The notes beneath the pieces are model-generated. The model ran no database searches. It was not told the DNA's origin and worked only from the letters and a program-made list of their open reading frames with translations. Shown here piece after piece: positions 34,137 through 44,556 of a stretch of 64,000 bases of DNA. Numbering within the stretch: the stretch's first letter is position 1; each line of letters opens with the position of its first letter. The DNA is from Nigrospora sphaerica (Eukaryota; Ascomycota; Sordariomycetes; Amphisphaeriales; Apiosporaceae). The stretch covers positions 434,001 through 498,000 of the forward strand of contig JAGVVL010000017.1 in assembly GCA_018287875.1 (NCBI GenBank), written 5' to 3'. The position numbers and the translations under genes were made by a program.

Positions 34137-35111
34137 CTACTGTCGGACAATTTCGGCGAGCTTTTGGCCCGCTTCAAGATCCTGGTTTCCAGACATAGAG
34201 ATTCCATATCCATTCGAATGTACTATGAACGCTTGCCATTCCCTCTGTATTCGACGGCGCTGGATATCGGGTGTCATGGCGAAGCCCAAGACGGCGAGGT
34301 CGTTGGCCTTGGCCGCACCTTGTATTCTAGCCAGGGCGTCCAAGAAAACAGGTTCGTCACCATCCTGACTGCCTATATCAAGACCCAACGAGCACCTCAA
34401 GTCACCCGCGCCTACCATGATCCCGTCAACTGTCGGGGAATAGGAGCTGGTTAGTAACATTCCCGAAGCACTGGCTGGAAGGAATTGGCGGTGTGTGCAA
34501 TACCTCCAGGGACCCTTGCGATTTCTTCGACGTTGTCTACTCCCTCCTTATCCTCGATCTGGACAAAGAGAGCGGCGTGCTCATTCCACACATCATATAT
34601 AGTCTGGCCGGGCCGGGTACGTGTCTGCCTCCCTAGCAGCGCCATAGGCGGATAGCTCCGGTCGCCTAGGAGGGGAAACTTGGCCGTTAGAACCAACGCC
34701 ATGGCCTGGGTGGCGATTTGAACGTGGGGGATCACGACGCCGCCCGCGCCGGCGTTGAGGACGTAGTTAATCAGGTCGGGCGAGCTTGGGGCGATTCGTA
34801 CGAAAGGGACCATATGACCACCCGAATACTGTTGAATTGCCCTAACCAGGCCGACTAGCAACGTGGCGTTCAGTGGCGAATGTTCCTATGGTACACAAAC
34901 ATTAAGTTCAATTGAATTACATATATAGGCCTGATTCACTTACCGAGTCTAAGAAACAGAAGTGGTATGGAAGCGTCGCCACGATCCGCGCCGCCTCCTC
35001 GCTAGGGATGCGGCATGACGTGCCCCAAAGCAGCTCCCCTGACCGCAACATGGCCCGGAAGTTGGTTGGTTGAGCCAGATCCAGGGCATTGTAGTCCTGT
35101 GTTTTCAACAT
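34137..35111 (-). CDS. HpcH/HpaI-family aldolase (280 aa)
   Basis: Metal-dependent class II aldolase family whose members cleave 4-hydroxy-2-oxo acids, releasing pyruvate or a related keto acid. Three minus-strand exons (35111-34944, 34885-34504, 34429-34137) join in frame. Family blocks are clear: GELLWGTSCRIPSEEAARI at the first strand and helix, FCFLDSEHSPLN across the first junction, VPFVRIAPSSPDLINYVLNA, GAGGVVIPHVQIATQA, and LFVQIEDKEGVDNVEEIARV running across the second junction into PGVDGIMVGAGDLRCSLGL. The Glu in QIED and the Asp in AGDLR are the usual metal ligands. The length fits the family. ATG 35111 is preferred, although an in-frame 35144 start exists. It is divergent from the TauD-type gene across 828 bp, suggesting shared control. 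Substrate unknown. Confidence 0.88.
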
Positions 35112-35939
35112 GACAAGTGAAATAGCGGCACCAAAGAATTGCAACTGACGAATAATCTACAAACGAGATGGTGGCGACCAATAGAACGCGATCGATTTAT
35201 CTACCGTGCTGATTCAGAGGCCAGGCACATCTGATCCGAATGACTCGGCTGACCCCTATTTGTACTGGGCCCCAACGAAGACGACTGATTACAAATGACC
35301 TCAGGGTGGACCCTCCAGGCGTAGGACTAGCACACTGGACTGCAAGTTCTTTACATCCCTGGTGTCCGTCGCTGCATGTCGACTCCGGGCCCCATTACCC
35401 CGGTTCCTACGGAGGGGTTTCCCTGCATAGGCATCTTCGGTGGAGTGTTACCCCCTGGATGGATGGTACCACTAGGCTCAGGTGGTGCTATGGGAGTTAT
35501 CTACATCGCATATTTATTTGCTTATGCCAGGTTCCCAGCAGCGTCATCTACTTAACCTACGCTAGTAAGACTACGGTGCAGACGCCGTGCATTAGGCATG
35601 GACATGTACTATAGGTGGGACTAGATATGCACCCGCTTGTGACCGAATACCTTGCAGGTGCCACATTAACCCTGCATAGGCGGGACTACCTTCCAGATGG
35701 CACTGCCCAGACACGCTGCTTCCCCCGATGTCGGTGTAAGACGTGCGGCGAGGCTAATTCTGTGCGTGTGGTTGTTTTTAGGGGAGGACGGGGTTTTCCA
35801 ATGACATGCAAGTAACGATATATAACCTGGATACTTAAACCCATTGAAGGAGAGCCGAACAACTTTAAACAACAACCATGCACTTCTCTAAACATCATTA
35901 GCCATTGCAAATTCTCCACACCCCTCAAGTATACACATC
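35112..35939. promoter_or_regulatory. Divergent intergenic region between aldolase and dioxygenase genes
   Basis: No supported gene within it. TATATAA at 35819-35825 lies about 115 bp before the dioxygenase ATG and is a good core-promoter candidate. Confidence 0.45.
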
Positions 35940-37496
35940 ATGCCTCACGCAGTTGATCAGTACTGGACTCCTCGCACAGAGGAGTACCAGAATGTTCTCC
36001 AGATCATTGAGAGCGCCGATGAGCCCGTCATCCGATTCCCTCTGGTTATGGAGCCCCATGAGCCGGTTGAGGACAAGGCCGAAGTGCTGCGCGAGATCGG
36101 TCGCATCGCCGCCCAGCCCACGGAGAAAAATGAGCAAAGTCAACTTCGCCGGCTCCTCGACGCTAACGGCGGCGTCGTTCATTTCAAGGGGCTGCCCCTG
36201 AAGACGCCCGAGGACTTCTCCGACTTCCTCGTCGCTATGGCCGGCCAGGGCGAGCATGCCTGGAAACCCCATACCGATGTGGGAATGGAGGTCCTCCGTC
36301 GACCTCGGGCTAAGCACGTCCTTACCACAAACGAGTATGTTATGAAGCCCGGATGGCAGATCACTTAGAAGTAAGCGCTTTCCATTAACGCTTGATATAG
36401 GGGCCCGCCATCCCACTTTATCGGTTGGCATAACGAGTATGCTGTGTCGCCTGTCCACCCATCGTATCTCGTGCTCTTCTGTGAGGTTCCGCCCCAGGAG
36501 GGCGGCCAGACGTCCGTGGTAAGCTCGTTGGCTCTGTTCGACCGTTTGCAGAAAGATGTCCCCGGCTTTGTCGAGGGCTGTGCCTCTAAAGGGCTTGTCT
36601 ACCACATTCCGCATACGGCATCGCAGGTCGGCGGGATTGTGGGTGGCAACGGCTTATATAAGGCGTCGGCCTTCGGTCCGACCGATGGCTCTGCCCCTCC
36701 AGACACCGAAGAGGAGAAACGGAAGGGAGTGGAGGCACGTGTTATCGACCTAGCTGAGCGTGGTGGTTGGCACGCCAAAATCGATAAAACCGATGAAAGT
36801 CTTCCGGTTTGGCAGCGCCGGGGTTTCAACTGGACCTGGCATGATAACGGCGATTTGGAGGTCGTGCACCGCGTACCAGGTAATTATCAGAACCTTGGCC
36901 CCCAAAATTAACATTTTCGACATCCTGGCTAAGAAATGACCATATGAAGGTGTTCGCCTACACCCCACGCTGAAAAGGCCGTCCATCTTCAATGTACGTG
37001 TACTCAGACAAACTCCTAGTCTCTACAACTTCTTAACCACAGCTCCAAACTGCAGGCCATGTCGACGCGGTACACGAATGCAAAGGTCAACAATACCTGG
37101 GAGCCACCTCATACGTTCAAGAATCAAGATGGTTCTCAGGGCATTGCTATCCCTCCTCATGTAAGTCGATTCCAGAGAAAGTGGACATTGCCATATCACT
37201 GACATTGGTTATAGTTCTGTGGCCTTGAAAAGGACGAGGTGATACCGAAGGAGTGGGTGGCGAGGATGGACTACCATCAACACAAACTGACGGCGGATGT
37301 CAAATGGGATGTTGGCGACGTACTCGTCATTGACGTAAGTTGAATTCACCTGGGAGGACGAAAGCGCCGGGATTAACAATTCTGTTAGAACTATGCCGCT
37401 CAGCATGCCCGCTGGGCTTGGGAAGGCGAGAGAAAAATTCTGGCGAGCTTCTGGGATCAGCCTGGATTGCCTGCAAAGCCTATGGCCAAAGTCTGA
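35940..37496 (+). CDS. TauD/TfdA-family Fe(II)/2-oxoglutarate dioxygenase (416 aa)
   Basis: Expected to hydroxylate its substrate with Fe(II), O2 and 2-oxoglutarate. Six exons (35940-36334, 36401-36879, 36950-36993, 37056-37160, 37215-37334, 37389-37496) keep one frame; the 44-base third exon fits only with the acceptor at 37055. Key segments are GGVVHFKGLPLKTPEDFSDF, SHFIGWHNEYAVSPVHPSYL, LVLFCEVPPQEGGQTSVV, VHRVPGVRLHPTLKR and VGDVLVIDNYAAQHARWAW. The first metal-binding pair reads H-N-E instead of the commoner H-x-D, and the distal His is in QHAR, as in fungal members. No signal peptide. The gene looks intact. It is paired head to head with the aldolase and is followed by the convergent GST gene; a joint catabolic or detoxifying role is inference. 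Confidence 0.9.
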
Positions 37497-38367
37497 ATGC
37501 TATATTAGGGAGTTTTCTGAGCTCGAAAACAGGGGTTTAGATTGATGTACAGTCTCCATTTGTTAAAGCAGATCTCTAACCAATTCGCATTGTTCATTAG
37601 TACCTTGCTGTCATCGCATACCCAATGCTGCCGGAGGGAAATGGCTATTTCCTTTACTTAGTAGGACATACGCCACTAATCGTGACTAAAGTAGAACCTG
37701 GCTTAATAATGAGAAACGACAAGATGCTGTCGCGGCCACTCATTGTCCGTTTCTAGCCCTGGCGAACCGCACCATTATTTTTTGTATGCCTATATGCACT
37801 AGTCTGAACTGAACGTGCCGCGACCTAAAGAAATGACAAATAGCATTGCGGTAGATAAAGGACGCAAGTTCTAAAGCGCTGAGGGTGCTTGCTCCTGTTG
37901 TCGAAGGAGGGTCACAACACCTTAGCCTGACGTAGCAGATATGTATAGGCGTTTGTACTATCCTTTTGGCGGCAAGAATGCCTGCCACGTTAAGGAAACT
38001 GTTCTAGCCTGCCAGAAGCCCCGTCCTATGTTAGCGCCCGCTGACAGGTCTGTGTTATCCATTGATGAGGTGAAGCATGGGGTCAAGGTGATGTGTAGAA
38101 GAAGGCGCGCCTCTCTGCCAGGACTGGCAGCGAGGGGCAGCAGATATATTGTTCTATCTGCCAAATTAGGCCTAGTCCACCACGCAGGACCCCTCCAGTT
38201 CTGGAACCAGGATGCCATACACGCATCAAATAGTTAAAAAGGAGTGGATTTACTACCACGATAGTAACATATATAAATATGAGAGCGAGCTAATATAAAT
38301 AATCGTAACAACTTTAGATATATTCACAAATTTCCCTAGATTTTAAATACCTCCTAAGGAAACCAGC
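37497..38367. other. Convergent intergenic region, no supported gene
   Basis: Holds the 3' flanks of the dioxygenase and GST genes; the part at 38230-38350 is A/T-rich. The frame at 37941-38237 has no motif. Confidence 0.5.
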
Positions 38368-39331
38368 TTACTCATAAGGGTTACAAATAGCCGGCTCTTT
38401 CTCGACTAGAAAAAATTGAGGTATCACGGTGGATACCGGATCCCAGGCCATCATCATCTCAAAGTGACGCATACACATGGGGTGTTGAGACCGCCACTTG
38501 TTATCCAGTACCCATTCCAACCCACGCGACAGCACGACAGCTATGAATATGTCGGCCATTGTGATCCCCTTGCCCACGAGATGCTTACGACCCTTCATCA
38601 GCTGTTCTAGCACGTCCAGCATAGCAAATGATGATGTACGGCCTGCTTCAACGGCCGCTTGATTGTAAGGCGGAGGCTGGGACCAGTTAGGAATGAGAGG
38701 TAGAAACCTGCATCATGTTAGAGTCGTACTGGTTGCATGTTTCCTATGGATAGAGTTGTGAATAAGCACTCACCACTTAGCCAGGGTCATGAGAAGCTCC
38801 TGGTTGGCCCAGCTCATCCAGGAAATCACCTCGGCCTCCTGCTCGAGGCTGCCATCACCAAGTAGATTTGTGGGCCCAGAAGAATTAGCTACGTACTAAA
38901 GTCAAGCAAATCATTAATAGATCCTGTCGAGGCTTTCTACGGGCCTAAATACGTACAAGCGCAATGGCTAAGACTTCGGTGAGTTCAGCATTGGGGCCAC
39001 TGAGGGCGGGGATCTTGCCGCAGCTGCGTGGGAACTTTTCCAGCAACAGTCCCCGGTTGATGTTATTCCTGGGGACCACGTTGACAAGTTGAAGGTTGAC
39101 GCCCTGGGCGGCGGCCTGTGAGGCGCGGCATTGAATTAGTACAGTTGCTCCTGGCTGTGCGGAATAGGAGCAGGAAGACAAGCGGTGGGTTGAGTTATTA
39201 CCACAATCCGGACGATCCGCGTTCTTGGGTTGTTCTAGCGTTGTCAATATTAGTCTTCGTACCACTTAGTTGGCTGGAATTCGTCTAGGACTTGGTTGTA
39301 CCTCGTAGCCATAAAGTGTTAACGATTCCAT
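38368..39331 (-). CDS. EF1B-gamma-like glutathione S-transferase (229 aa)
   Basis: Four minus-strand exons: 39331-39302, 39154-38957, 38895-38774 and 38707-38368, all in frame. The N-terminal thioredoxin-like domain starts SLTLYGYEPGATVLIQCRAS and includes GVNLQLVNVVPRNN, then KIPALSGPN and LTEVLAIALYVANSS, matching the beta3-beta4-alpha3 elements that hold glutathione. The C-terminal helical domain has ISWMSWANQELLMTLAKWF, PPPYNQAAVEAG, GRKHLVGKGITMADIFIAVV and MMMAWDPV, as in the EF1B-gamma-type GSTs. The first exon is only 10 codons; its acceptor (39155) was chosen because it restores the expected N-terminal length, so it is the least certain junction. It is divergent from the AsaB-like gene. 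GSTs in such clusters often conjugate or isomerise reactive intermediates (inference). Confidence 0.82.
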
Positions 39332-39633
39332 CGTGGACTGCTAGCTTTCGGTCCAGTGTCTTTCTTGCATATGTCTTAGAGCTCCTTAGAAGGAATAGTT
39401 GAAACTTATATAACATGTAGGTTAAAGTACTATATAGGGCGAAACAATTTAAATCCCTTAATAAGCGTAAGTTATTTTAAATTATGATAGGCTAGTCAAA
39501 ATCTACTATGCCTACCCTTTTCAAGGACAGTGTTTCTTCCCTGTATAATGCACTAAGCACTAACCGGCCCCTTTTACATAGGTGGTAGGTGGATTGTCCC
39601 CTCTCTTTTCATTGATAGGCCGGATGTCTGAGA

Positions 39634-39732
39634 GCTGTAGATGTGATGTAGACGCGATGCAGATACGATGCAGATGCGATGTAGATGCGATGTAGATACG
39701 ATGCAGATGCGATGTAGATGCGGCGTAGATGC
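39634..39732. repeat. 11-bp minisatellite, nine imperfect copies
   Basis: The unit is GATGYAGATRC; copies start at 39645, 39656, 39667, 39678, 39689, 39700, 39711 and 39722, with one diverged unit before. Most differences between copies are C/T or G/A changes. Confidence 0.9.
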
Positions 39733-39834
39733 GGTGCATGAAATGCATGAGCATAGTTGTCTCCTGCTTGCTAGGTATATCATGTAGTGCTTCTTAAATT
39801 TCTCCTACTCATACATTTTAAAGGGTAGTAGGTT

Positions 39835-39886
39835 GGGTCGGCCTTAACGCGGCGTAGATAGGGTGGGCCTTAATGCGGCGTAGATA
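39835..39886. repeat. Two tandem copies of a 26-bp unit
   Basis: 39835-39860 and 39861-39886 differ at two positions only; both end with GCGGCGTAGATA. Confidence 0.85.
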
Positions 39887-40288
39887 GGGTGGTAGTGTAT
39901 GTTAACATGCACGGTAGAAACAGATGCATTCACGTCTTACTGGTTTTGGCGGTGGCGCTGGCGGGTGGCGCTGGCGATTGGTCAAGTGAGTGGTAAAGGA
40001 CACGGTGCGGGAATCCGAATTTACTGTTGACCTGTTCTTTTGCAGCCAAAATACTAGTTAGCAATAGGATCCTATGCAGCTAGATTGAGCAGGGGTATCC
40101 TGGATCCACCAGATAGAACTTTTGAAGGCGACCTCCGTACCTGACGGTATCATCGTAGCCTGGGCGATCCTTACACTTCTAGATAAAGAGCGCAGTCAAG
40201 GTAGCTCTACCCCGCATCTCAACGATGAGGGTTATACTCACAGACTTTTAGTGCCCCACAGTGGCGTCAAGCCCTTCGCATCCTCACC

Positions 40289-41224
40289 ATGGAAGTATCC
40301 TCTCCACCAAGTGGTGATGTAGTGATCAAATTAAATTACTACCAGCCCCCAACCGACCCGGCTGCGGTGCCCTTCAACTATGTCTCCACGCCGCCGGCGG
40401 GCGAGCCCCAGCGCAACTTTGGCGACGAGGCCCACGATACGCTGATCCGGGACGTACGGGGGCGCGAGGCCGACTTCACGCTCGAGACGGACGGTTTCGA
40501 GGTTGTGGTAGGTGTGAACGTGCTAGCGGCGGACGTCTTCGCGACCGACGCCGCCGTCCGCGATGCCTACTACCCGGACGTCGAGCGGCTGCTGCTGAGG
40601 ACGGTGCCGGGCGCCCAGCGCGTCGTCATCTTCGACCACACGATTCGCCGAGCCGCCAACGCCGGTACGGCCCCGGCTGCCGCCCCAATTGCGCGCGCCC
40701 ATATCGACCACACGGCCTGGGCGGCGGCCAAGCGGTTGCGCCAGCGCGTGCCGGCTGCCGAGGCGGACGCGCTGCTGGCGGACCCTCGCCTCACAGGCGA
40801 CGGCGACAACGAAGACGCCGCTGCCGGCACCCCTTCTCCGGGGCGTCGCTGCCGCCGCTGGCGCATCGTCAACGTCTGGCGGCCGCTACCCAACTGCACA
40901 CCGCTGGCGTCGCAGCCGCTGGCCTTCGCGTCGGCATCGCCCGACGCCCTCGACGGCGCCGCCGACCTCGTCCCCATCGAGAGCCACTTCCCTGACGGCT
41001 ATCTCGGCGAGACGTATGGCGTTTGCCATAACCCCCGCCAGCGCTGGTACTACCTCAGCGCCATGACGGGCGCGGACCGACTGCTCATCGGCATCTTCGA
41101 CTCAGCCGCCGCCGCCACCATCCGCGGCGGCGCCCCGCACGCCGCCTTTGTGGATCCGCGTGCGCCAGCCGACGCCCCCCCACGCGAGAGCATCGAGGTC
41201 CGCGCCCTCGTCTTTGGAGACTGA
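40289..41224 (+). CDS. AsaB/NvfI-like oxygenase family protein (311 aa)
   Basis: Single-exon gene of the fungal family that includes hydroxylase/desaturase AsaB and NvfI-like iron/2-oxoglutarate enzymes (also labelled CmcJ- or GA4-desaturase-like). The typical start FNYVSTPPAGEP is followed by DVRGREADFTLETDGFEVV. The central motif RAHIDHT gives a metal-binding H-x-D, preceded by VIFDHTIRRA. Then come WRIVNVWRPLPNCTPLASQP, YGVCHNPRQRWYYLSAMTGA, and at the C-terminus FVDPRAPADAPPRESIEVRA, the family's hallmark ending. Length is normal. The coding sequence is very GC-rich compared with its flanks. Position next to GST, TauD and aldolase genes suggests a tailoring or catabolic role; no PKS, NRPS or P450 is in view. 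Confidence 0.9.
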   Translation: MEVSSPPSGDVVIKLNYYQPPTDPAAVPFNYVSTPPAGEPQRNFGDEAHDTLIRDVRGREADFTLETDGFEVVVGVNVLAADVFATDAAVRDAYYPDVERLLLRTVPGAQRVVIFDHTIRRAANAGTAPAAAPIARAHIDHTAWAAAKRLRQRVPAAEADALLADPRLTGDGDNEDAAAGTPSPGRRCRRWRIVNVWRPLPNCTPLASQPLAFASASPDALDGAADLVPIESHFPDGYLGETYGVCHNPRQRWYYLSAMTGADRLLIGIFDSAAAATIRGGAPHAAFVDPRAPADAPPRESIEVRALVFGD

Positions 41225-42625
41225 GCGATACTAAGGAAGGGGGAGGAATACCTATCGTTCTAAGAGAAGATCTACTGGATACATTTGATGCATGGATGGA
41301 TGGTTGTATCATCGCCGCATTGGGACAGTGTCTCGCCTCCCGAGGGGCATCTGGCGTGCGAGAGTCTATCTACATGTACACGAGATATCCCACATGTCGA
41401 GTCTAATGGCAATCCTTTAGTCGAACCGTCTCCGTGGCTCCTCTATATGAGCTCGTTCCCGGTGCTTTCTCCGTGTCTAAAGCTTTTACTTCATGAAGGG
41501 TGCCCTCTTGTTACGGCCTGGCAAATTGGTCCCTGTAGGAGTAGCCCTTATAGTGCAGAACTGGACAGAATGACTCCAACAAGTGGACCATTCCCGAAGC
41601 TTTTGCTTTGTGCCTCAGCGGGCAGTTGGTCCAGACGCGCTGTAACACCTCTACGACCTACCGGTGCGGAGCATATATCTTCATGATATTTTATTAGCGT
41701 CACGAAGAGATAGAACTTTTCTAAGTTAGGTATTGGCCGCTACTAGTATTCCTTTAAGGTTTTCGGTTCAAGGTCGAACTTCGGCCACCGGGCTTAATAC
41801 CTCTACGTTTTCCGACAGCGGGCCAAGACAACCGAATGCGATAAAGACGGGAAAGAAGCCATGAATACCTCTAAAAGACATCTAGAAGAACGAAATATAT
41901 ATATGGAGGGGGCGTTGCTGATAGGGGTGCGCAGCCGCGCGATGCCGGATCGTGAAGGAGGCTTAACCCAGGAGGTTTAACACCGCCTTCTCGATTACGG
42001 GATGAAGTTACATTTCTAAGTGAGGCCAAGACTCAATAGCCGTAGGTGTGCTGGCCTCCATTTATCATTCTCATAGTATTAACCGTCCATCATTTTAAGG
42101 ACTAAAGTTTAAAAGTTAAGAGTGTCAGTGCTATCCTGAGGACTTGCCCGTAGCCCCTGGCCGGTGTATAAATAGAGACAACTGTGTTCCATTGAGGGTT
42201 CTGAGAAGACCAGGAGCCTTATTGTACACGGTCGGGACTGCTGCCTGACGCCGGCCAGGCAGCGGTTAGGCAAGGCCCGTGCGAGAGGGGCCAGCTACAT
42301 AGACCCTTACACCCCTAGTGATTACAAACGGAACCATGCCCGTTATACCCTCTTTTCTGATGTTACACTGGTTCTAGCAGCTTCCTTACTTCGCGTTTGT
42401 TTAATTAAAACACGGAATAATAAATGTGCCTTACGAACGCGCCATTACAGTGGTTCTCTGGGAACCCCCAGGCCTTGCCGAGCAGTCCAATATTTCAGAG
42501 AGGCAAGTTCTGCCACCGTGCCTACAGCCCCAATCCGACCAAAATCTTACACTCGATGCGTCTAGAGGCTTGATACGACCGACGTAACCGCTATAGACCT
42601 TAATTTCTCATCAAAGGTCTTTATT
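41225..42625. other. Intergenic, no supported gene
   Basis: Mostly A/T-enriched relative to the flanking genes, with an ATATATATATGG stretch near 41895. The frame 41285-41686 has no motif. It could hold mutated repeat DNA but no element could be recognised. Confidence 0.45.
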
Positions 42626-44050
42626 ATGTCACTTCGTGAGGCTCTGACAAAGCCTTTGGTCCTCGCGCCCTTGGCGCGTGGCGACCACACCCACACCGTC
42701 ATTTTCCTTCATCGCTATCCCCAGGACACGACGGAAAAGGCCTTGCTCGTCAAAGTGCTCTCGGCAAGGCACACGAAAAGCACCCAGTCCCTTCGTCTCG
42801 AGTTCCCCACCGTTCGTTGGGTATACCCGCATCCCAAGCTGGCGGGCACTGATGGCACGCATTGGACAGGCCTTGACGACCGCGACATAGGCATTCTCGA
42901 CCTGGAGTCCGGCCGCGATCTGCCCTACATCACGCAGATCATTCTCCAGGAGGCCAAGCGCGTAGGCGGTCTCGAAAGGATTATCATCGGCGGCCAGGGT
43001 GACACGGCGGTTGCGGCCCACGACGCCATGTGTCGACTGCCTGAGCTGCCCCGTGAGCTCTACAACGACTCTGGGGAGGTGAAGCGGTTCCTACACGACC
43101 ACCTGGGCTCCAGTGGCGACGCCATCGGCGACCTACGTTTGGGCGGCTACGTCGGCATGCACCCGGATAACGGGCAGCTGACGCGCGACGAGCGTAGCTA
43201 CTCCCTGATGTCGCGCCTTGGCGGCGGCAACGGCAGCATCAGCGGCGTCGCCGTCGCCAACACACCGCATCTCTTCATCCGGGGCGGCTACGGGAACACG
43301 ACGGCCGTCTGGGGCGGGCAGCGCATCGACGACTTTGCCGACTTCCTGGCCTCGACGGTGGGCGTGTTCCGCAACAGCGGCGGCGCTTCGGGGACCTCGC
43401 CGACACCATCGCCTGCGGCACCTGGCAGCATCAACAGCGAGGCTCAGCAGCGGCCTCAGGGCCCCCGGCTCGAGGCAGACTTCGTCGCGGACCCCGCGCA
43501 GCGCCGGGCGGCGGCGCTGGCGTCGCAGCGCGATCTCGAGGCCCAGCGCAAGCACGCCGAAGCCGTGGCCCGCGCCAAGCGCGCCGAGGAAAACTACCGC
43601 AAGCTTCTGCGTGAGCGCATCGAGACTGACAAGCGCGACCGCGCTGCCGTCCAGGCCCAGCGTCGCCAGAACCGCCTCGAGGCCGAACGAGCCGCCGCCG
43701 CCGCCGCCTCGTCCTCCCAGCAGCGGAACCTGGGCATTGCTGTCGGCAGCCAGGCCAACGGTCGGCCGCCATACAGCCAGGAGGAGGACGGGGAAAAGGA
43801 CGGAGGGGAGGGCGATGTTGAGGAGTACGGGGAGGAGTACGGCATGATTGAAGAGTATGGGAAGGAGCGCGGTGGGCAGGACAACCTTGAGGAGTACTAT
43901 GGCCCCGGTCGCTCTGATTTTCAGCGCTGGCTGCCTCCCCCGCCCCGAAGGACTATGGCGGCGCAGCGCCTGATGGCTCTTGGCGTTTACCAGGACGAGA
44001 CCGAGAACAAGACCGAGGATAGGCCGGTGAAGGGGGAGAATGGTCACTAG
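42626..44050 (+). CDS. Acyl-protein-thioesterase-like protein with altered active site and charged helical tail (474 aa)
   Basis: Residues about 15-260 follow the phospholipase/carboxylesterase (acyl-protein thioesterase) fold: HTHTVIFLHRYPQDTTEKAL, FPTVRWVYPHPKL, GGLERIIIGGQGDTAVAAH and the ending IDDFADFLAS. The nucleophile elbow, G-F-S-Q-G in active thioesterases, reads G-G-Q-G-D, so Ser is missing. The usual acid/His region is also altered (TPHLFIRGGYGNTTAVW). It is therefore probably non-catalytic or uses other chemistry. Residues about 285-360 are a charged, alanine-rich helix (AQRRAAALASQRDLEAQRKH) likely to form a coiled coil, followed by an acidic EEYGEEYG-type stretch. Single exon, no signal peptide. 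Similar altered thioesterase-like proteins occur in other filamentous fungi, as I recall. Confidence 0.8.
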   Translation: MSLREALTKPLVLAPLARGDHTHTVIFLHRYPQDTTEKALLVKVLSARHTKSTQSLRLEFPTVRWVYPHPKLAGTDGTHWTGLDDRDIGILDLESGRDLPYITQIILQEAKRVGGLERIIIGGQGDTAVAAHDAMCRLPELPRELYNDSGEVKRFLHDHLGSSGDAIGDLRLGGYVGMHPDNGQLTRDERSYSLMSRLGGGNGSISGVAVANTPHLFIRGGYGNTTAVWGGQRIDDFADFLASTVGVFRNSGGASGTSPTPSPAAPGSINSEAQQRPQGPRLEADFVADPAQRRAAALASQRDLEAQRKHAEAVARAKRAEENYRKLLRERIETDKRDRAAVQAQRRQNRLEAERAAAAAASSSQQRNLGIAVGSQANGRPPYSQEEDGEKDGGEGDVEEYGEEYGMIEEYGKERGGQDNLEEYYGPGRSDFQRWLPPPPRRTMAAQRLMALGVYQDETENKTEDRPVKGENGH

Positions 44051-44456
44051 GTACCCGCTGCTTTTACGTGTTGGGCGCTCAGGTCAGCCTGATGTAATGC
44101 ACAGCCTTGTCGGGGGCCGAATGGGCAATAGATATTGAGGCTAAGAAGGCTTGCGATTAGTCCTTTTGATTCACCTATTGGGTCAATGATGTTCCTCCTC
44201 ACGAAACAATGCAGTGACTGTGCATACAGCCTATTATGGGCTTTGTGGGCTCTGCATATCGCCGTCTTGGCTACCCAATCAACCACCACTGTGCTTCACT
44301 GACGCCGGATCCCGTAAGGCGGTTTTCAGCCGCCGCTTACCTAGCATTGGATCGAGTTCCTTAACATGCCGTAGGATCGTGCATAGATACCCGAGACAGA
44401 AAGCTAAAGGCATACCCCGCACCGATGACAGGTAAAACCTGGGGGTTTTATTGAGG
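44051..44456. other. Intergenic, no supported gene
   Basis: 3' flank of the thioesterase-like gene up to the transposon target site. Confidence 0.5.
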
Positions 44457-44458
44457 TA

Positions 44459-44501
44459 ACGTAGATGACGAGCGAGTGGCGCAGACAAGCGAGTGGCGCA
44501 C
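44459..44501 (+). repeat. Left terminal inverted repeat of the pogo-type element
   Basis: 43 bp with an internal direct repeat; pairs with 46276-46318, differing only at base 12 (G against A). Confidence 0.93.
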
Positions 44502-44556
44502 TTACCGCCAAATCGCGCCAATTCAACTTTAAGGCACTACATAACCACAAATAAAC

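Larger units (their letters stand above)
39332..40288. promoter_or_regulatory. Divergent intergenic region with minisatellites
   Basis: Between the GST and AsaB-like genes. It contains the 11-bp array at 39634-39732, two copies of a 26-bp unit at 39835-39886 sharing the word GGCGTAGAT with the array, and a GGTGGCGCTGGCG repeat near 39950-39975. No gene is supported. Confidence 0.5.
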
